Origin: Legionella shakespearei DSM 23087
Lineage (GTDB): Bacteria; Pseudomonadota; Gammaproteobacteria; Legionellales; Legionellaceae
NCBI RefSeq assembly: GCF_000373765.1
Contig: NZ_KB892393.1
Coordinates: 185,983 to 234,346, forward strand
Direction: 5' to 3'
DNA: 48,364 nt
The position numbers were made by a program, and so were the translations under genes. Of the stretch, positions 28,172 through 37,861 are shown one piece after another. The first letter of the stretch is position 1, and each line of letters starts with the position of its first letter. The notes under the pieces are model-generated. The model had not been told where the DNA came from and did no database searches. It saw only the letters and a list, made by a program, of their open reading frames with translations.

Positions 28172-29751
28172 ATTAATAATTCATCCGATGGATTTAAAGT
28201 AATGGCAAAACAACTTCCCTTTCGTGATTTGACAAGATTTAATCTCGCCTGATTAATTTCACACAAATCCCGGGCAAGAAATAATCCCATACCAGTGCCA
28301 GTCCTGAGTGTTGTAAAAAAGGGTTCAAAAATATCCTCCCTGTTTTCAAATGGAATTCCTGGCCCCGTATCACTGACGGTAATGATCATTTTATAAGATA
28401 ATGATTTTACTGTTATTACTATATTAGCACTTCCATCTGCATCACGACCATGCAAGATGGCATTATCACACAAAATAACCAGGATCTGTTCCAGTTGGCT
28501 TTTATCAAAAACAATGGAAAGATGTTTTTGTTTGGGTAGTTTTATCGTCAGGTTACAGGGATTATTATGACAAAAATCCTGTTTAAATTGTTCGAGAAAG
28601 CTCGATATGTCATTGACTTGCGGTTGCGATTGCTGGCGTCTTGACAGTTGCAATACGTTTTTAATCACCCCGTTCATGCGGTCACAATTGTTCATGATCA
28701 ATTGTTTCAAGCGCGCGTCTTCCTTATTCAATGGCCCCTCGTCCCCAAATAACTGTGCTGCATAAGCAATTGCTCCCAGGGGATTGCGTAACTCATGCGC
28801 TATACTGGCGGAAAATCGACCAAGGGCTGCCAATTTTAACTGCTGAGCCTGTTGCGCGATATAAGTCATGTCTTCCAGAATAATTAATACTTCTGGCTTA
28901 TTCACGACCGCAGTTGAAAAAAAATGTACTCTGAGATAAGGCTCCTCAATGGTGGTTTGGGCAATACGCTCGTCATTTTTAAATTTCACCATGAAGTTAT
29001 CAAATTTTTCTGCAAGACGATGAGATAATTGCTGCAAGGTAACTACGGTACTGTTTTTACCAATATTAAAAAACTGGCGTGCCGCAGAATTAATTAATTT
29101 AATTGTTTTTTCTTCATCAACGTAAATAACCCCTGAATGCAGACGTTCAACGATGTATTCGTTTATACGTTGCATTCCCGCTAATTCATAACTGCGGTGC
29201 CGCGCCAGATTTTCAGACTGGCGTACCCAGTTGGAGAGGTACCAGGCGGTGAGTGCTGTGGCGAAAAATCCTGCGCCGTAAATGCCGCTATAGAAGAAAG
29301 TGCCTAAATCCTTTTGATTGTTTAAAATAAATTGCAGAACGTTTCCGCACAACAACAGGCAACTGGCTAGCGCTGCAAAAAAGATGGCCAGACGTCCGGG
29401 CACCAGAATGCTAAGGGCTGCGATGGTCACGTTGAGCAGAATCCCATATCCCGATTGCATATTCCCTATAATGTTTAACATGCTGGAAATGGCAATGACG
29501 TCTATAGTTCCAGAGATGAGAACCTGTTTATCGAAACTTAAGAAACCCACTCGCCACAGATAGAGGAATCCGATGGCAAAGAGCAGGTAAACACCCAGGA
29601 TACTGTAAAACAAAGTAGTGTCAGTTTTGGAAATAAAACTGAATTTGTACAAGCCCAGAAACAACCCCACGCTAAGCAGCCTGTATATGTCATACACCAG
29701 TAAAAGTCGTGATTGTCTGTTTTCCGGTTCATGTACTTGGTGAGCAGGCAT
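28168..29751 (-). CDS. pilS: Sensor histidine kinase PilS
   Basis: A 527-aa membrane kinase. About six hydrophobic segments occupy residues 18-190, followed by a PAS-like region (IVERLHSGVIYVDEEKTIKL). The kinase core has H-box FSASIAHELRNPLG, N-box CDNAILHG, G1 SDTGPGIPF and G2 GTGMGLFLA. This order and the immediately downstream, overlapping pilR identify PilS, which senses pilin in the membrane in Pseudomonas. No strong Shine-Dalgarno precedes the ATG at 29751. Confidence 0.92.
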   Translation of the reverse strand: MPAHQVHEPENRQSRLLLVYDIYRLLSVGLFLGLYKFSFISKTDTTLFYSILGVYLLFAIGFLYLWRVGFLSFDKQVLISGTIDVIAISSMLNIIGNMQSGYGILLNVTIAALSILVPGRLAIFFAALASCLLLCGNVLQFILNNQKDLGTFFYSGIYGAGFFATALTAWYLSNWVRQSENLARHRSYELAGMQRINEYIVERLHSGVIYVDEEKTIKLINSAARQFFNIGKNSTVVTLQQLSHRLAEKFDNFMVKFKNDERIAQTTIEEPYLRVHFFSTAVVNKPEVLIILEDMTYIAQQAQQLKLAALGRFSASIAHELRNPLGAIAYAAQLFGDEGPLNKEDARLKQLIMNNCDRMNGVIKNVLQLSRRQQSQPQVNDISSFLEQFKQDFCHNNPCNLTIKLPKQKHLSIVFDKSQLEQILVILCDNAILHGRDADGSANIVITVKSLSYKMIITVSDTGPGIPFENREDIFEPFFTTLRTGTGMGLFLARDLCEINQARLNLVKSRKGSCFAITLNPSDELLI

Positions 29752-29765
29752 AGAACGAATCCATG

Positions 29766-31019
29766 TTAGTATTGATACAGTTTATAACTCTTCCATAATT
29801 TTAGTGCTTCTTTTGAGCCACTGTCCTTAGCTTTACCAATCCAATATTTTGCTTTGGATAAATTCTTTTTAATACCTGTACCATTTGCATAGATCATGCC
29901 AAGATTTATTTGCGCCAGTTCGAAATTTTGTTCCGCCGCTTTACTGTACCAAAAAATAGCTTTATTGATATTGCGAGGCACTCCTTCCCCATTCATATAC
30001 ATCACTGCCAGATTATTCTGTGCCAGAGGCTGACCTTGTTCGGCTGCTTTTTGATACCAATACAGCGCTTGTTTACTGTCTTTCTTTGTGCCAAGGCCGC
30101 TCATGTACATGACAGCCAAATTAAACTCGCCCAGGGGCAAGCCTTGCTCCGCAGACTTTTTATACCAGGAAAATGCTGTCTGATAGTCCTGAGGCACCCC
30201 GTCACCATTCATGAACATCAAACCCAGATTATTTTGAGCCTTCATGCTGCCTTGTTCCGCTGCCTTTTCAAACCAATATTTGGCTTTGGCAGTGTCTTTT
30301 ACAGAAGCATCACCATTCATATAGAGAACACCAAGATTGGTTTGTGCTAATGGAGAACCCGCATTGGCAGCTTTGCTGTACCAATTAATTGCGCTTTGCA
30401 GATCTTGCGGAATGCTATCACCCCGCTCATAAAGTACTGCCAGGTTGTTCTGCGCATCCAAATCTCCTTGCAATGCCGCTTTTTCATACCAGAAAATTGC
30501 CTGGTTAGTATCCTTTTCAGTGCCTGTGCCATTCATGTATAAAACGGCCAGATTATACTGACCGTCTGAATCACCTTGTTCTGCAGCCTTCTTGTACCAT
30601 AAAAAGGCTTCTTCCGGATTTTTGGCAACACCATTGCCATTTTCGTACATGACCCCCACATTATTTTGACTCATGGCTAAACCCTGATCAGCAGCCTTGC
30701 GAAACCAGAACAGTGCTTTTTGGCTGTCTTGGGAGACTCCCTGACCTTTCAGATAAAGTATAGCCAGATTATTTTGAGCATCCGGATGGCCTTTACTCGC
30801 AGCCTTTTCGTACCAATAAGCGGCCTTGGTCAAGTCTTTAAGAACGCCCATCCCTTTTTCATAATTGACACCTAATTCAAATTGGGATTGTACATCACCC
30901 TGCTCGGCTTTATCCTGAGTGTTTAACTCCTGGGGACGCCTGCTGTTATCGGAATCAAAGCTCATGGCAGGATTTGATAGAGTAAATAACATCAGACTTT
31001 GAAAAATAAATTTTTTCAT
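29766..31019 (-). CDS. Secreted Sel1-repeat protein (ten repeats)
   Basis: A 417-aa protein with a signal peptide (MKKFIFQSLMLFTLSNPAMS) followed by ten consecutive 36-residue Sel1 repeats of the form AQNNLAVLYMNGEGV...KAIFWYEKAAEQG and a short tail. The ATG at 31019 is chosen because AGGGAG lies 5 nt upstream. Sel1 proteins such as LpnE, EnhC and LidL of Legionella take part in host entry or trafficking (known for those proteins); which one, if any, is orthologous here cannot be told. It precedes pilS by only 14 bp of spacing in the reverse order, so it could head a sel1-pilS-pilR operon. Confidence 0.85.
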   Translation of the reverse strand: MKKFIFQSLMLFTLSNPAMSFDSDNSRRPQELNTQDKAEQGDVQSQFELGVNYEKGMGVLKDLTKAAYWYEKAASKGHPDAQNNLAILYLKGQGVSQDSQKALFWFRKAADQGLAMSQNNVGVMYENGNGVAKNPEEAFLWYKKAAEQGDSDGQYNLAVLYMNGTGTEKDTNQAIFWYEKAALQGDLDAQNNLAVLYERGDSIPQDLQSAINWYSKAANAGSPLAQTNLGVLYMNGDASVKDTAKAKYWFEKAAEQGSMKAQNNLGLMFMNGDGVPQDYQTAFSWYKKSAEQGLPLGEFNLAVMYMSGLGTKKDSKQALYWYQKAAEQGQPLAQNNLAVMYMNGEGVPRNINKAIFWYSKAAEQNFELAQINLGMIYANGTGIKKNLSKAKYWIGKAKDSGSKEALKLWKSYKLYQY

Positions 31020-31136
31020 AGTAACTCCCTGCCACAATTGTTCAATTATAGCACAGAAAGGGATTCTATATGCTTTGTAGCCCGGTCTGCTTGCAGCTGT
31101 CTCAATGCTAAATCATGCTCTGTGCCGCAACAAAAA

Positions 31137-31230
31137 TTCCGCTTCCTGACGGTCGCGGCTCGGTTTCCGGTGCACGATGAAGTAGATACGAACACACGAA
31201 AACCGAGCCGCGACCGTCAGGAAGCGGAAC
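31137..31230. repeat. Repeat family A, copy A4 (intact, alternate orientation)
   Basis: Arms TTCCGCTTCCTGACGGTCGC and complement around the spacer CCGGTGCACGATGAAGTAGA. Both arms share the CAGGAAG variant, so pairing is kept. Copy A5 at 46937 has the same spacer and serves as the broken counterpart. Confidence 0.9.
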
Positions 31231-31248
31231 AGTTATACTGGCAGCTTT

Positions 31249-31337
31249 GTAGCCCGTATTAGGCCTTGGCCGTAATACGGGAATAAGCTCATTGCCACTT
31301 CGAACCCGTATTACGGCTGGCGCCTAATACGGGCTAC
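31249..31337. repeat. Family D palindrome (GTAGCCCGTATTAGGC type)
   Basis: Inverted repeat GTAGCCCGTATTAGGC ... GCCTAATACGGGCTAC with an imperfect inner stem. Single arms or variants occur at 181-300, 19677, 33916-33991 and 37865-37911. With A4 it fills the 332-bp gap 31020-31351; no gene is seen. Confidence 0.8.
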
Positions 31338-31351
31338 AACCCACCGCAGGT

Positions 31352-32422
31352 TCATGTTCCTAGTCTAACCGCTACTCTTTTTCGTCCCCAGCTTCCTGCT
31401 TTGCCGTGGAATACTCCGGCAATTTGATAATGGCAATTTAAACAATGGCCGGACTCATCGAGGTTATAGCTTAAAATCTGATACCAATCCCGCAGAATCA
31501 CTGGCACATGGCATGAAGGACAATAGGTGGAACTTCCCGCTGTATCATGTACATTTCCGGTATATACATAATGTAATCCGGCTTTAAGGGCTATTTCTCT
31601 TGCGCGTTGCAGGGTTGTAATGGGTGTTGACGATTTATCCATCATCTTCCAGTCAGGATGAAACGCGGTGAAATGCAGAGGGACTTCTGCGCCCAGGTGC
31701 TCCATAATCCATTCTGACATGTGTTCCAGCTCATTATTCGAATCATTTTCATCAGGAATAAGCAAAGTAGTTATTTCAAACCAAACTTTTGTTTCCTTTT
31801 TTAAATAAACCAGAGTATCTAAAACAGGCTGTAAATGTGAACCGGTAATTTTATAATAAAAGTCTTCACTAAAGGCCTTCAAATCAATATTGGCCGCATC
31901 CATATAAGCATAAAACTCTTCACGAGGCTCCTTGTTCATATAACCTGCGGAAACTGCAACCGAATAAATTTCGGACTTGTGACACGCTTTGGCAACATCT
32001 ATGGCATATTCCATAAAAACAACCGGATCGTTATAAGTAAAAGCCACACTCTTGCAGCCAAGATTTTTAGCAGCCAGAGCAATATCCGAAGGCATCGCAT
32101 TATCGGCCAAAGTATCCATATCACGTGATTTGCTTATGTCCCAATTTTGGCAAAACTTACAGGCAAGATTACATCCAGCCGTCCCAAAGGATAAAACCGG
32201 TGTACCTGGCATGAAGTGATTGAGTGGCTTTTTTTCTATGGGATCAATGCAATAACCGCTTGATCGTCCATAAGTGGTCAGCTTGATTTGATTATCAATA
32301 TTCGCACGCACAAAACACAGGCCTCTCTGCCCCTCACGCAATTTACAATTTCGGGGACACACATCGCATTGGATGCGATCATCTGGCAGTTTATGCCAAT
32401 AATGAGTAGGAAAGGTGTTCAT
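31352..32422 (-). CDS. amrS: AmmeMemoRadiSam system radical SAM enzyme (AmrS)
   Basis: A 356-aa radical SAM protein. An N-terminal Cys cluster CDVCPRNC (19-26) plus Cys36 precedes the SAM [4Fe-4S] motif CNLACKFC (84, 88, 91). The C terminus has a rubredoxin-like pair of CxxC motifs (CPSC, CLNC). This pattern matches AmrS of the AmmeMemoRadiSam system. Its partner, a MEMO-AMMECR1 fusion, is divergently transcribed 73 bp away, supporting joint function. AAGG lies about 8 nt before the ATG. The substrate and product are not known to me. Confidence 0.9.
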   Translation of the reverse strand: MNTFPTHYWHKLPDDRIQCDVCPRNCKLREGQRGLCFVRANIDNQIKLTTYGRSSGYCIDPIEKKPLNHFMPGTPVLSFGTAGCNLACKFCQNWDISKSRDMDTLADNAMPSDIALAAKNLGCKSVAFTYNDPVVFMEYAIDVAKACHKSEIYSVAVSAGYMNKEPREEFYAYMDAANIDLKAFSEDFYYKITGSHLQPVLDTLVYLKKETKVWFEITTLLIPDENDSNNELEHMSEWIMEHLGAEVPLHFTAFHPDWKMMDKSSTPITTLQRAREIALKAGLHYVYTGNVHDTAGSSTYCPSCHVPVILRDWYQILSYNLDESGHCLNCHYQIAGVFHGKAGSWGRKRVAVRLGT

Positions 32423-32495
32423 AAAATGACCTTAATAAAAAAGCTGGTCTATACTTAATAATTATAGTATCTGCTGTACTTATTGGAGGGACAGA

Positions 32496-33839
32496 ATGAG
32501 TGTGAGGCACCCCGCAGTTGCAGGAGTTTTTTATCCCGCAGATCCTGAAGTTCTTCGTAAAACCGTACAAAACCTGCTTGATCATGCAGAACAACACCAT
32601 ATCCCACCCAAGGCTCTTGTCGTACCACATGCCGGTTTGATCTATTCAGGAGCCATAGCAGCTTCGGCTTATGCTTCACTAATAAACCATCATCATAAAG
32701 TAACTAAAATCGTTCTTTTGGGCCCCGCCCATACTTTATATTTTAAAGGCATTGCCTATGATCCGGTTGATTATTTCACAACTCCTCTGGGTGAAATCGC
32801 ACAGGATCAGAATTTGCTGAAAAAAATCAAAGAATTTTCTTACGTTCATGCCCTACCGCAGGCTCATACGAAAGAACACTGTCTGGAAGTGCAATTACCC
32901 TTCTGCCAGATGATCTTTCCTCAATTTACGATACTTCCGTTAGTGGTTGGAGAAACAAGTGAAGAGGAGGTGGCTCAGTTATTGAACAAAGTATGGGGCG
33001 AGGATGAAACCCTGATTATTATAAGCAGCGACCTCAGCCATTACCTTCCTTATGACCAGGCACAGACAACGGACAATAAAACCTGTATTGCCATAGATAC
33101 TCTCAATGCAGAATCTATTCCCCATAAAGCGGCTTGCGGTTATTATCCTTTACGTGGCTTTTTACACTATGCCCGAAAAAGTCACCTGTACGGCCACTTG
33201 CTGGATTTACGTAATTCAGGTGATACGGCTGGAAACAAAAACAAAGTGGTTGGCTATGCCGCTTATTATTTTTATCAGAATCTTCATTTTGCCGATCATT
33301 GCGCCGATGAATTAAAGTATCTTGCCAAACAAGCCTTGCGCCTTAGGGCGGAGGACAATGTTAATCTTAGAATTGACTATGAGGATTTCAATGAATTATT
33401 ACAAATACGCCTCCCTACTTTTGTGACTTTGAAGAAAAAGGGGATGCTCAGAGGTTGTATGGGAACACTGACATCACAAGAGCACCTGGCCGATAATGTC
33501 ATTCATAACTCAATTAAAGCAGGATTTGCAGATCCCAGATTTCCGCATTTAACCAGTGCCGAACTGGAGGACATCTCTTTATCCATTTCCATTCTCAGCC
33601 CCTTGGAACCTTTGCATTTCAGCGATGAGGATGATTTGAAAGCGCAATTACGCCCGGGAACTGACGGACTTGTACTGATAAGCGATGGTCATCAGGCCAC
33701 CTTTTTACCCAGCGTATGGGATCAGTTACATACTAAGGAAGAGTTTTTAGCTCATTTAAAATTAAAAATGGGTGTTACCACCAATTATTGGTCTACAGAC
33801 ATGCAAGCTTTAAGGTATACTACAGAAATTATTGAATAG
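32496..33839 (+). CDS. MEMO-AMMECR1 fusion protein (AmmeMemoRadiSam proteins B and A)
   Basis: A 447-aa fusion. Residues 1-265 are a MEMO domain: RHPAVAGVFYPAD, then the metal-type His residues in VPHAGLIYSG, LLGPAHTLYF and SSDLSHYLPY and the Cys in KAACGYYPL, matching the His/His/His/Cys site of human MEMO1. Residues ~270-447 are AMMECR1, with LRGCMGTL for the LRGC signature and FADPRFPHLT. GGAGG sits 6 nt before the ATG. Fusion to a single chain suggests the two domains work on one substrate together with the radical SAM enzyme. Confidence 0.9.
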   Translation: MSVRHPAVAGVFYPADPEVLRKTVQNLLDHAEQHHIPPKALVVPHAGLIYSGAIAASAYASLINHHHKVTKIVLLGPAHTLYFKGIAYDPVDYFTTPLGEIAQDQNLLKKIKEFSYVHALPQAHTKEHCLEVQLPFCQMIFPQFTILPLVVGETSEEEVAQLLNKVWGEDETLIIISSDLSHYLPYDQAQTTDNKTCIAIDTLNAESIPHKAACGYYPLRGFLHYARKSHLYGHLLDLRNSGDTAGNKNKVVGYAAYYFYQNLHFADHCADELKYLAKQALRLRAEDNVNLRIDYEDFNELLQIRLPTFVTLKKKGMLRGCMGTLTSQEHLADNVIHNSIKAGFADPRFPHLTSAELEDISLSISILSPLEPLHFSDEDDLKAQLRPGTDGLVLISDGHQATFLPSVWDQLHTKEEFLAHLKLKMGVTTNYWSTDMQALRYTTEIIE

Positions 33840-33885
33840 GGTTAGTAGTAATTTCACCGCCATAAGGGTAAAGAAATTCCGCCGT

Positions 33886-33904
33886 CCCGCGGTTTGTCCG
33901 CGGG
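33886..33904. repeat. Short GC-rich hairpin CCCGCGG...CCGCGGG
   Basis: CCCGCGGTTTGTCCGCGGG followed by ATCCAGGGT; the same unit occurs at 43386-43404. It follows the MEMO-AMMECR1 gene and could act in termination or RNA stability. Confidence 0.7.
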
Positions 33905-33915
33905 ATCCAGGGTCT

Positions 33916-33991
33916 GTAGCCTGTATTAGCGAAGCGTAATACAGGATCGACGTGGCAATTTCCCGTATTACGCTTCGCTAATACGGGCTAC
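33916..33991. repeat. Family D palindrome with nested TAATAC arms
   Basis: GTAGCCTGTATTAGCGAAGC and its complement around 20 nt of spacer, with an inner stem GCGAAGCGTAATAC / GTATTACGCTTCGC. It lies just upstream of the phytase-like gene start at 34026. Confidence 0.85.
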
Positions 33992-34025
33992 GAAATCGAG
34001 CAACTAGCAAACATCAGGCCTTATT

Positions 34026-35042
34026 ATGACAAAACTCAAAGGTATTCTTAATGTTTTTATTTTATTGTGTACCTGCCTTCCCGTTAAAGCAGCCAATCCA
34101 AACATGAAATTACCTGCAGAAGCCTTTTGGATAAAAAATCATTGGAAATCGGCCAATGGCCTGATATTGGCTGAACCGGTAAACTGGAGAAAAGTATCGG
34201 GTTATGAGGTAGTTATAAAAGGAACAGATCAGCACATCAATACCAAAGGTCTGGACAAGCTGTTTATGTCAGGCAGCGCCAGTCCAACCCTGGGAGCGCT
34301 GCGTTGGTTACAGGAAACTTATGGCCTGAAACACCCTGTTTATATTATCGATCTGCGTCAGGAAACGCATCTGTTGCTCAATGAATTACCCATCAGTATA
34401 TTTTATAAAAAGGATCAAATTAACTGGGGAAAATCCTCTGCAGAAATTAGTGAATCCGAGCAAAACTGGGTGAAACAGATATTGGCTGAAAAAACTGTTC
34501 GGATTAATACTCTAGGTCGCCCTAAAGATGGATTTAAAGTTCCCATAGATCCGGTGACGATATCGGTTAAGACAGTCTCCACCGAAGCTCAGGCAGTGGA
34601 AAAAGCGGGGATGAATTATTTCAGAATTCCTGTGCCAGATTATCATCCACCCTCACCCCAACAAGTCGACCAGTTTTTGACACTAATAAAAAAAATACCA
34701 TCAGACTCATGGCTTCATTTTCATTGTGCTGCAGGAAAAGGCAGAACGACTTTGTTTATGGTGATGCGCGATATTATTGCTAATGGAAAAGAACTATCAC
34801 TGGAAGACATAGTTAACAGGCAAAACGCTCTCGGTGGAATTAATTTACTCGGACAATCAAAGTCACTGGCAGTACAACCCTGGAAAAGGCAGTATCATCA
34901 AGCCCGCGTTGAGTTTCTCAAACTATTCTATACTTATATTCATACAGACGCTTATTTGAATCAGAAATTTGGTACCTGGATAGTGAAACAGCCCAACAGT
35001 GCTTATAAATCATTTATAGGAACTGAGGCTTATCAGCGATAA
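34026..35042 (+). CDS. PTP-like cysteine phytase, LppA-like
   Basis: A 338-aa protein with a probable signal peptide (MTKLKGILNVFILLCTCLPVKA). The catalytic P-loop HCAAGKGRT (Cys234, Arg240) is the CX5R motif of protein-tyrosine-phosphatase-like inositol phosphatases, and a typical WPD-loop counterpart (PVPDYHPPS) precedes it. Cysteine phytases use the same layout. In Legionella pneumophila the Dot/Icm-secreted phytase LppA has this form, so this is its likely homologue (from memory, no alignment run). A role in dephosphorylating host or intravacuolar phytate is inference. No strong ribosome site precedes the ATG. Confidence 0.85.
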   Translation: MTKLKGILNVFILLCTCLPVKAANPNMKLPAEAFWIKNHWKSANGLILAEPVNWRKVSGYEVVIKGTDQHINTKGLDKLFMSGSASPTLGALRWLQETYGLKHPVYIIDLRQETHLLLNELPISIFYKKDQINWGKSSAEISESEQNWVKQILAEKTVRINTLGRPKDGFKVPIDPVTISVKTVSTEAQAVEKAGMNYFRIPVPDYHPPSPQQVDQFLTLIKKIPSDSWLHFHCAAGKGRTTLFMVMRDIIANGKELSLEDIVNRQNALGGINLLGQSKSLAVQPWKRQYHQARVEFLKLFYTYIHTDAYLNQKFGTWIVKQPNSAYKSFIGTEAYQR

Positions 35043-35153
35043 GTTTATCTGACTACTACTGTTTGATATACAGGTCTCGAACAGGCATAAGATATGCATT
35101 ATAGTAGTCAAGAACTGATTGAAATTGCTTAATGGACTACAAGGTATAATAAA

Positions 35154-37397
35154 ATGGACAATTCATTCGCTTTTAATGAAACCACTTTGAAGCGTATACC
35201 CCACTTTTTAGTACTCATTATTATTTTACTCCTGGGCCTTCCTTACATAGCCCTTAATCTAGGACTGGATTTCAGCACTATTACCAATAAATTAAATGCA
35301 ATCAATGAATACCAGACTCATTTAATTGAATCGCAGGTACGAGGTTATTTCCGGCAAACCCTTTTGCAATGGTCAGGTTTTTCGCTTGCAGCTGTGACCG
35401 TGCTGCTCTCATTTACCCAATACAGGCTAAGCAATGACAGGCTAGCCCTGATTATTGGTTTATCCGTTTTGTTTTCGGGCTCTATAGAGGCACTGCACAC
35501 GCTGGTTATTGATGGAATATCCATCAAATATAATGAAAAAACCAATCTGGATGCGCTGATATGGATTTTTTCAAACAGCATCAGTGGCCTTATTTTACTT
35601 ATAGGTTTGACTCTTCTTTTAATCAATAAGGATGAGCAATCGGTCAGGTTCAGCACGTTTGTATTGCTTACTGCCTTTCTGGTGCTTTCTGCCATCATCA
35701 TACTTTATTACTCAGCAGGTGTCGTCAAACTTCCCGATATGTGGTTTAAGGATTCTTATCTGTCCAGGCCTTATGAATTAATATCGGTTGGCATTTATTT
35801 ACTCCTGATACTCGTTGTTTATCCCCGGATTTATAAAGCCCAACCTAATATTTTATCCGATTGTATTTTTTACATGTCAGTCACACAAATTGTGATTTCA
35901 TTTTATTTAATGCTCTTGTCCAACCAACCTTATGACAGTGCCTATAACATTGCCTATTTTCTCAAGGTAGTTGCCTATTTTATCCCCTGTACTTGCCTGG
36001 TGATAAACTATGTTTTTTCTTATTCAGCGGTGCTGAATGCCCAAAAACGATTGAAGATAAAACAGGAAGAGCTGGCCTATATGGCCTCTCATGATCCATT
36101 AACTAACCTCTTTAACCGCCGTGAATTCGAAGATCTGCTGGACAAATCCATAGCGAATGCGCAAAGAACCAAGACGTCATTAGCCTTGTTGCTGATTGAT
36201 TTGGATAACTTCAAAACAACGAATGATACCTTTGGCCATTTTCATGGTGATGAGTTACTTAAACAATTTTCCAGCCGGCTGACATTATTAATAAGAAAAG
36301 GCGATTTACTTTCAAGAGTGGGCGGTGATGAATTTACGCTAATATCAACCCATTTGAAATCACCTTCTGCCGCACGCCAACTTGCAGAACGGATTTTAAA
36401 TGAACTGAACAGTCCCTACCCTATTTGCGGTAAATTGATTACGGTCACGGTAAGTATTGGTATATCCATCTTCCCTGATGATGGAATTTCAACAGAAGAT
36501 TTGCTCAGAAAAGCCGATCTTGCCATGTATAAATCCAAAAGTTCGGGTAAAAATACCTATCAATTTTATGTGGATCAGCTCAGTCACAGACAGCACAGGG
36601 AATCCGAAGTGGAAACCCATCTGCGTCAGGGCATTCAGAATGAAGAGTTCGAACTTTATTATCAACCGCAATATAACCTTCTCACCAAAAAGATAGTGGG
36701 TGCAGAAATTTTATTACGCTGGAATAATAAAACCTTAGGCAACGTATCACCAGATGAATTTATTCCCGTTGCCGAGAGCACAGGATTAATTGTAGAGCTG
36801 GGGAACTGGATTCTGAATAAAGCCTTTGCACAAGTGATGGTTTGGTTCAGAGAATATGACAGCATGCTTTCTTTTTCAATTAACATCTCTCCGATACAAT
36901 TGGCTAATCACCAGTTTCTTAACAATCTGGAGACTGCTTTAAAAAATCATAACTATCCTGCTGAACATCTTGAATTGGAAATCACAGAAAACCTGTTGAT
37001 GGGTAACAGTGATGATATTAATCAGGTACTGAACAGTATTTCGGCTTTGGGAGTGCGCCTCTCTCTTGATGATTTTGGTAAGGGATATTCATCATTGAAC
37101 CGTTTAAGAACCTTGCCTCTGGACACGTTGAAAATTGATAAGGACTTTGTCTCTGACATCGAAGATGAACGGGATAAAGTGGTTATTGTTGATATCATTA
37201 TCAAACTGGCTAATGAACTGGGAATGAATATTATCGCGGAAGGAATAGAAACCGAACAGCAATTGGCCTATCTTGTGTCAAGGAAATGTCACCAGGGCCA
37301 GGGGTTTCTTTTAAGCAACCCTTTGACCGCAGAAGAATTTGCCCTGTTGGCTTATAACAATGCTACGGAACAAGAAACCAGCTTGAAAGAAGTGTAA
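35154..37397 (+). CDS. Membrane-bound GGDEF-EAL cyclic-di-GMP protein
   Basis: A 747-aa protein. The first ~300 residues hold about eight hydrophobic segments, probably a membrane sensor. The GGDEF domain has the catalytic GGDEF at 390-394 and an RKGD inhibitory site five residues before it. In the EAL domain the signature reads EIL (518-520), while the other catalytic blocks (ENLLM, LDDFGKGYSSL, IAEGIET) are present. Both synthesis and hydrolysis of c-di-GMP are therefore possible. YajQ, a c-di-GMP-binding protein family, lies just downstream on the opposite strand. Confidence 0.92.
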   Translation: MDNSFAFNETTLKRIPHFLVLIIILLLGLPYIALNLGLDFSTITNKLNAINEYQTHLIESQVRGYFRQTLLQWSGFSLAAVTVLLSFTQYRLSNDRLALIIGLSVLFSGSIEALHTLVIDGISIKYNEKTNLDALIWIFSNSISGLILLIGLTLLLINKDEQSVRFSTFVLLTAFLVLSAIIILYYSAGVVKLPDMWFKDSYLSRPYELISVGIYLLLILVVYPRIYKAQPNILSDCIFYMSVTQIVISFYLMLLSNQPYDSAYNIAYFLKVVAYFIPCTCLVINYVFSYSAVLNAQKRLKIKQEELAYMASHDPLTNLFNRREFEDLLDKSIANAQRTKTSLALLLIDLDNFKTTNDTFGHFHGDELLKQFSSRLTLLIRKGDLLSRVGGDEFTLISTHLKSPSAARQLAERILNELNSPYPICGKLITVTVSIGISIFPDDGISTEDLLRKADLAMYKSKSSGKNTYQFYVDQLSHRQHRESEVETHLRQGIQNEEFELYYQPQYNLLTKKIVGAEILLRWNNKTLGNVSPDEFIPVAESTGLIVELGNWILNKAFAQVMVWFREYDSMLSFSINISPIQLANHQFLNNLETALKNHNYPAEHLELEITENLLMGNSDDINQVLNSISALGVRLSLDDFGKGYSSLNRLRTLPLDTLKIDKDFVSDIEDERDKVVIVDIIIKLANELGMNIIAEGIETEQQLAYLVSRKCHQGQGFLLSNPLTAEEFALLAYNNATEQETSLKEV

Positions 37398-37473
37398 TCA
37401 GATTAAGGCTCTATGTTTAAGCACTGTTTTACCCATCGTCTGCGATAAGAACTCAACATTTTTTGCATTAGAA

Positions 37474-37861
37474 CAATCCGTTCGTGCTGAGGAGGCGCGG
37501 CTTTTTGCGCCGTCTCGAAGCATTGGCACAAAACCTTTGCCCTGGTGCCTGCTTCGAGACGGGGTTACCACCCCTCCTCAGCACGAACGGGCCGGTGCGT
37601 GGGATGGGATGATAAAACCTTATTTCGAGTTTCACATCAGTTCTCAATAAAACCGTAACCTTTTTTGGCGCTCGCACAATCCGTTCGTGCTGAGGAGGCG
37701 CGTCTTTTTGCGCCGTCTCGAAGCACTGGCACAGATTTTTTGCCCTGGTGCCTGCTTCGAGACGGGGTTCCCACCCCTCCTCAGCACGAACGGGCCGGTG
37801 AGTGGGATGGGAGAATAAAAACCTTATTTCGGGTTCACATGAGTTTTGAATAAAACAGTAG
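37474..37861. repeat. Two tandem ~203-bp units of family E, each a palindrome
   Basis: Copy 1 starts near 37474 and copy 2 near 37677. Each has arms CCGTTCGTGCTGAGGAGG / CCTCCTCAGCACGAACGG (37478-37590; 37681-37793) with an inner GTCTCGAAGC...GCTTCGAGAC stem, then a shared tail to TTATTTCG. A single family D arm follows (37865-37911). The open frames on both strands here are repeat artefacts. No gene is seen between 37398 and 37922. Confidence 0.9.

Noticed and set aside
37474..37861. CRISPR array
   Set aside because: Two long palindromic units of about 203 bp with no short repeats or unique spacers and no cas genes.
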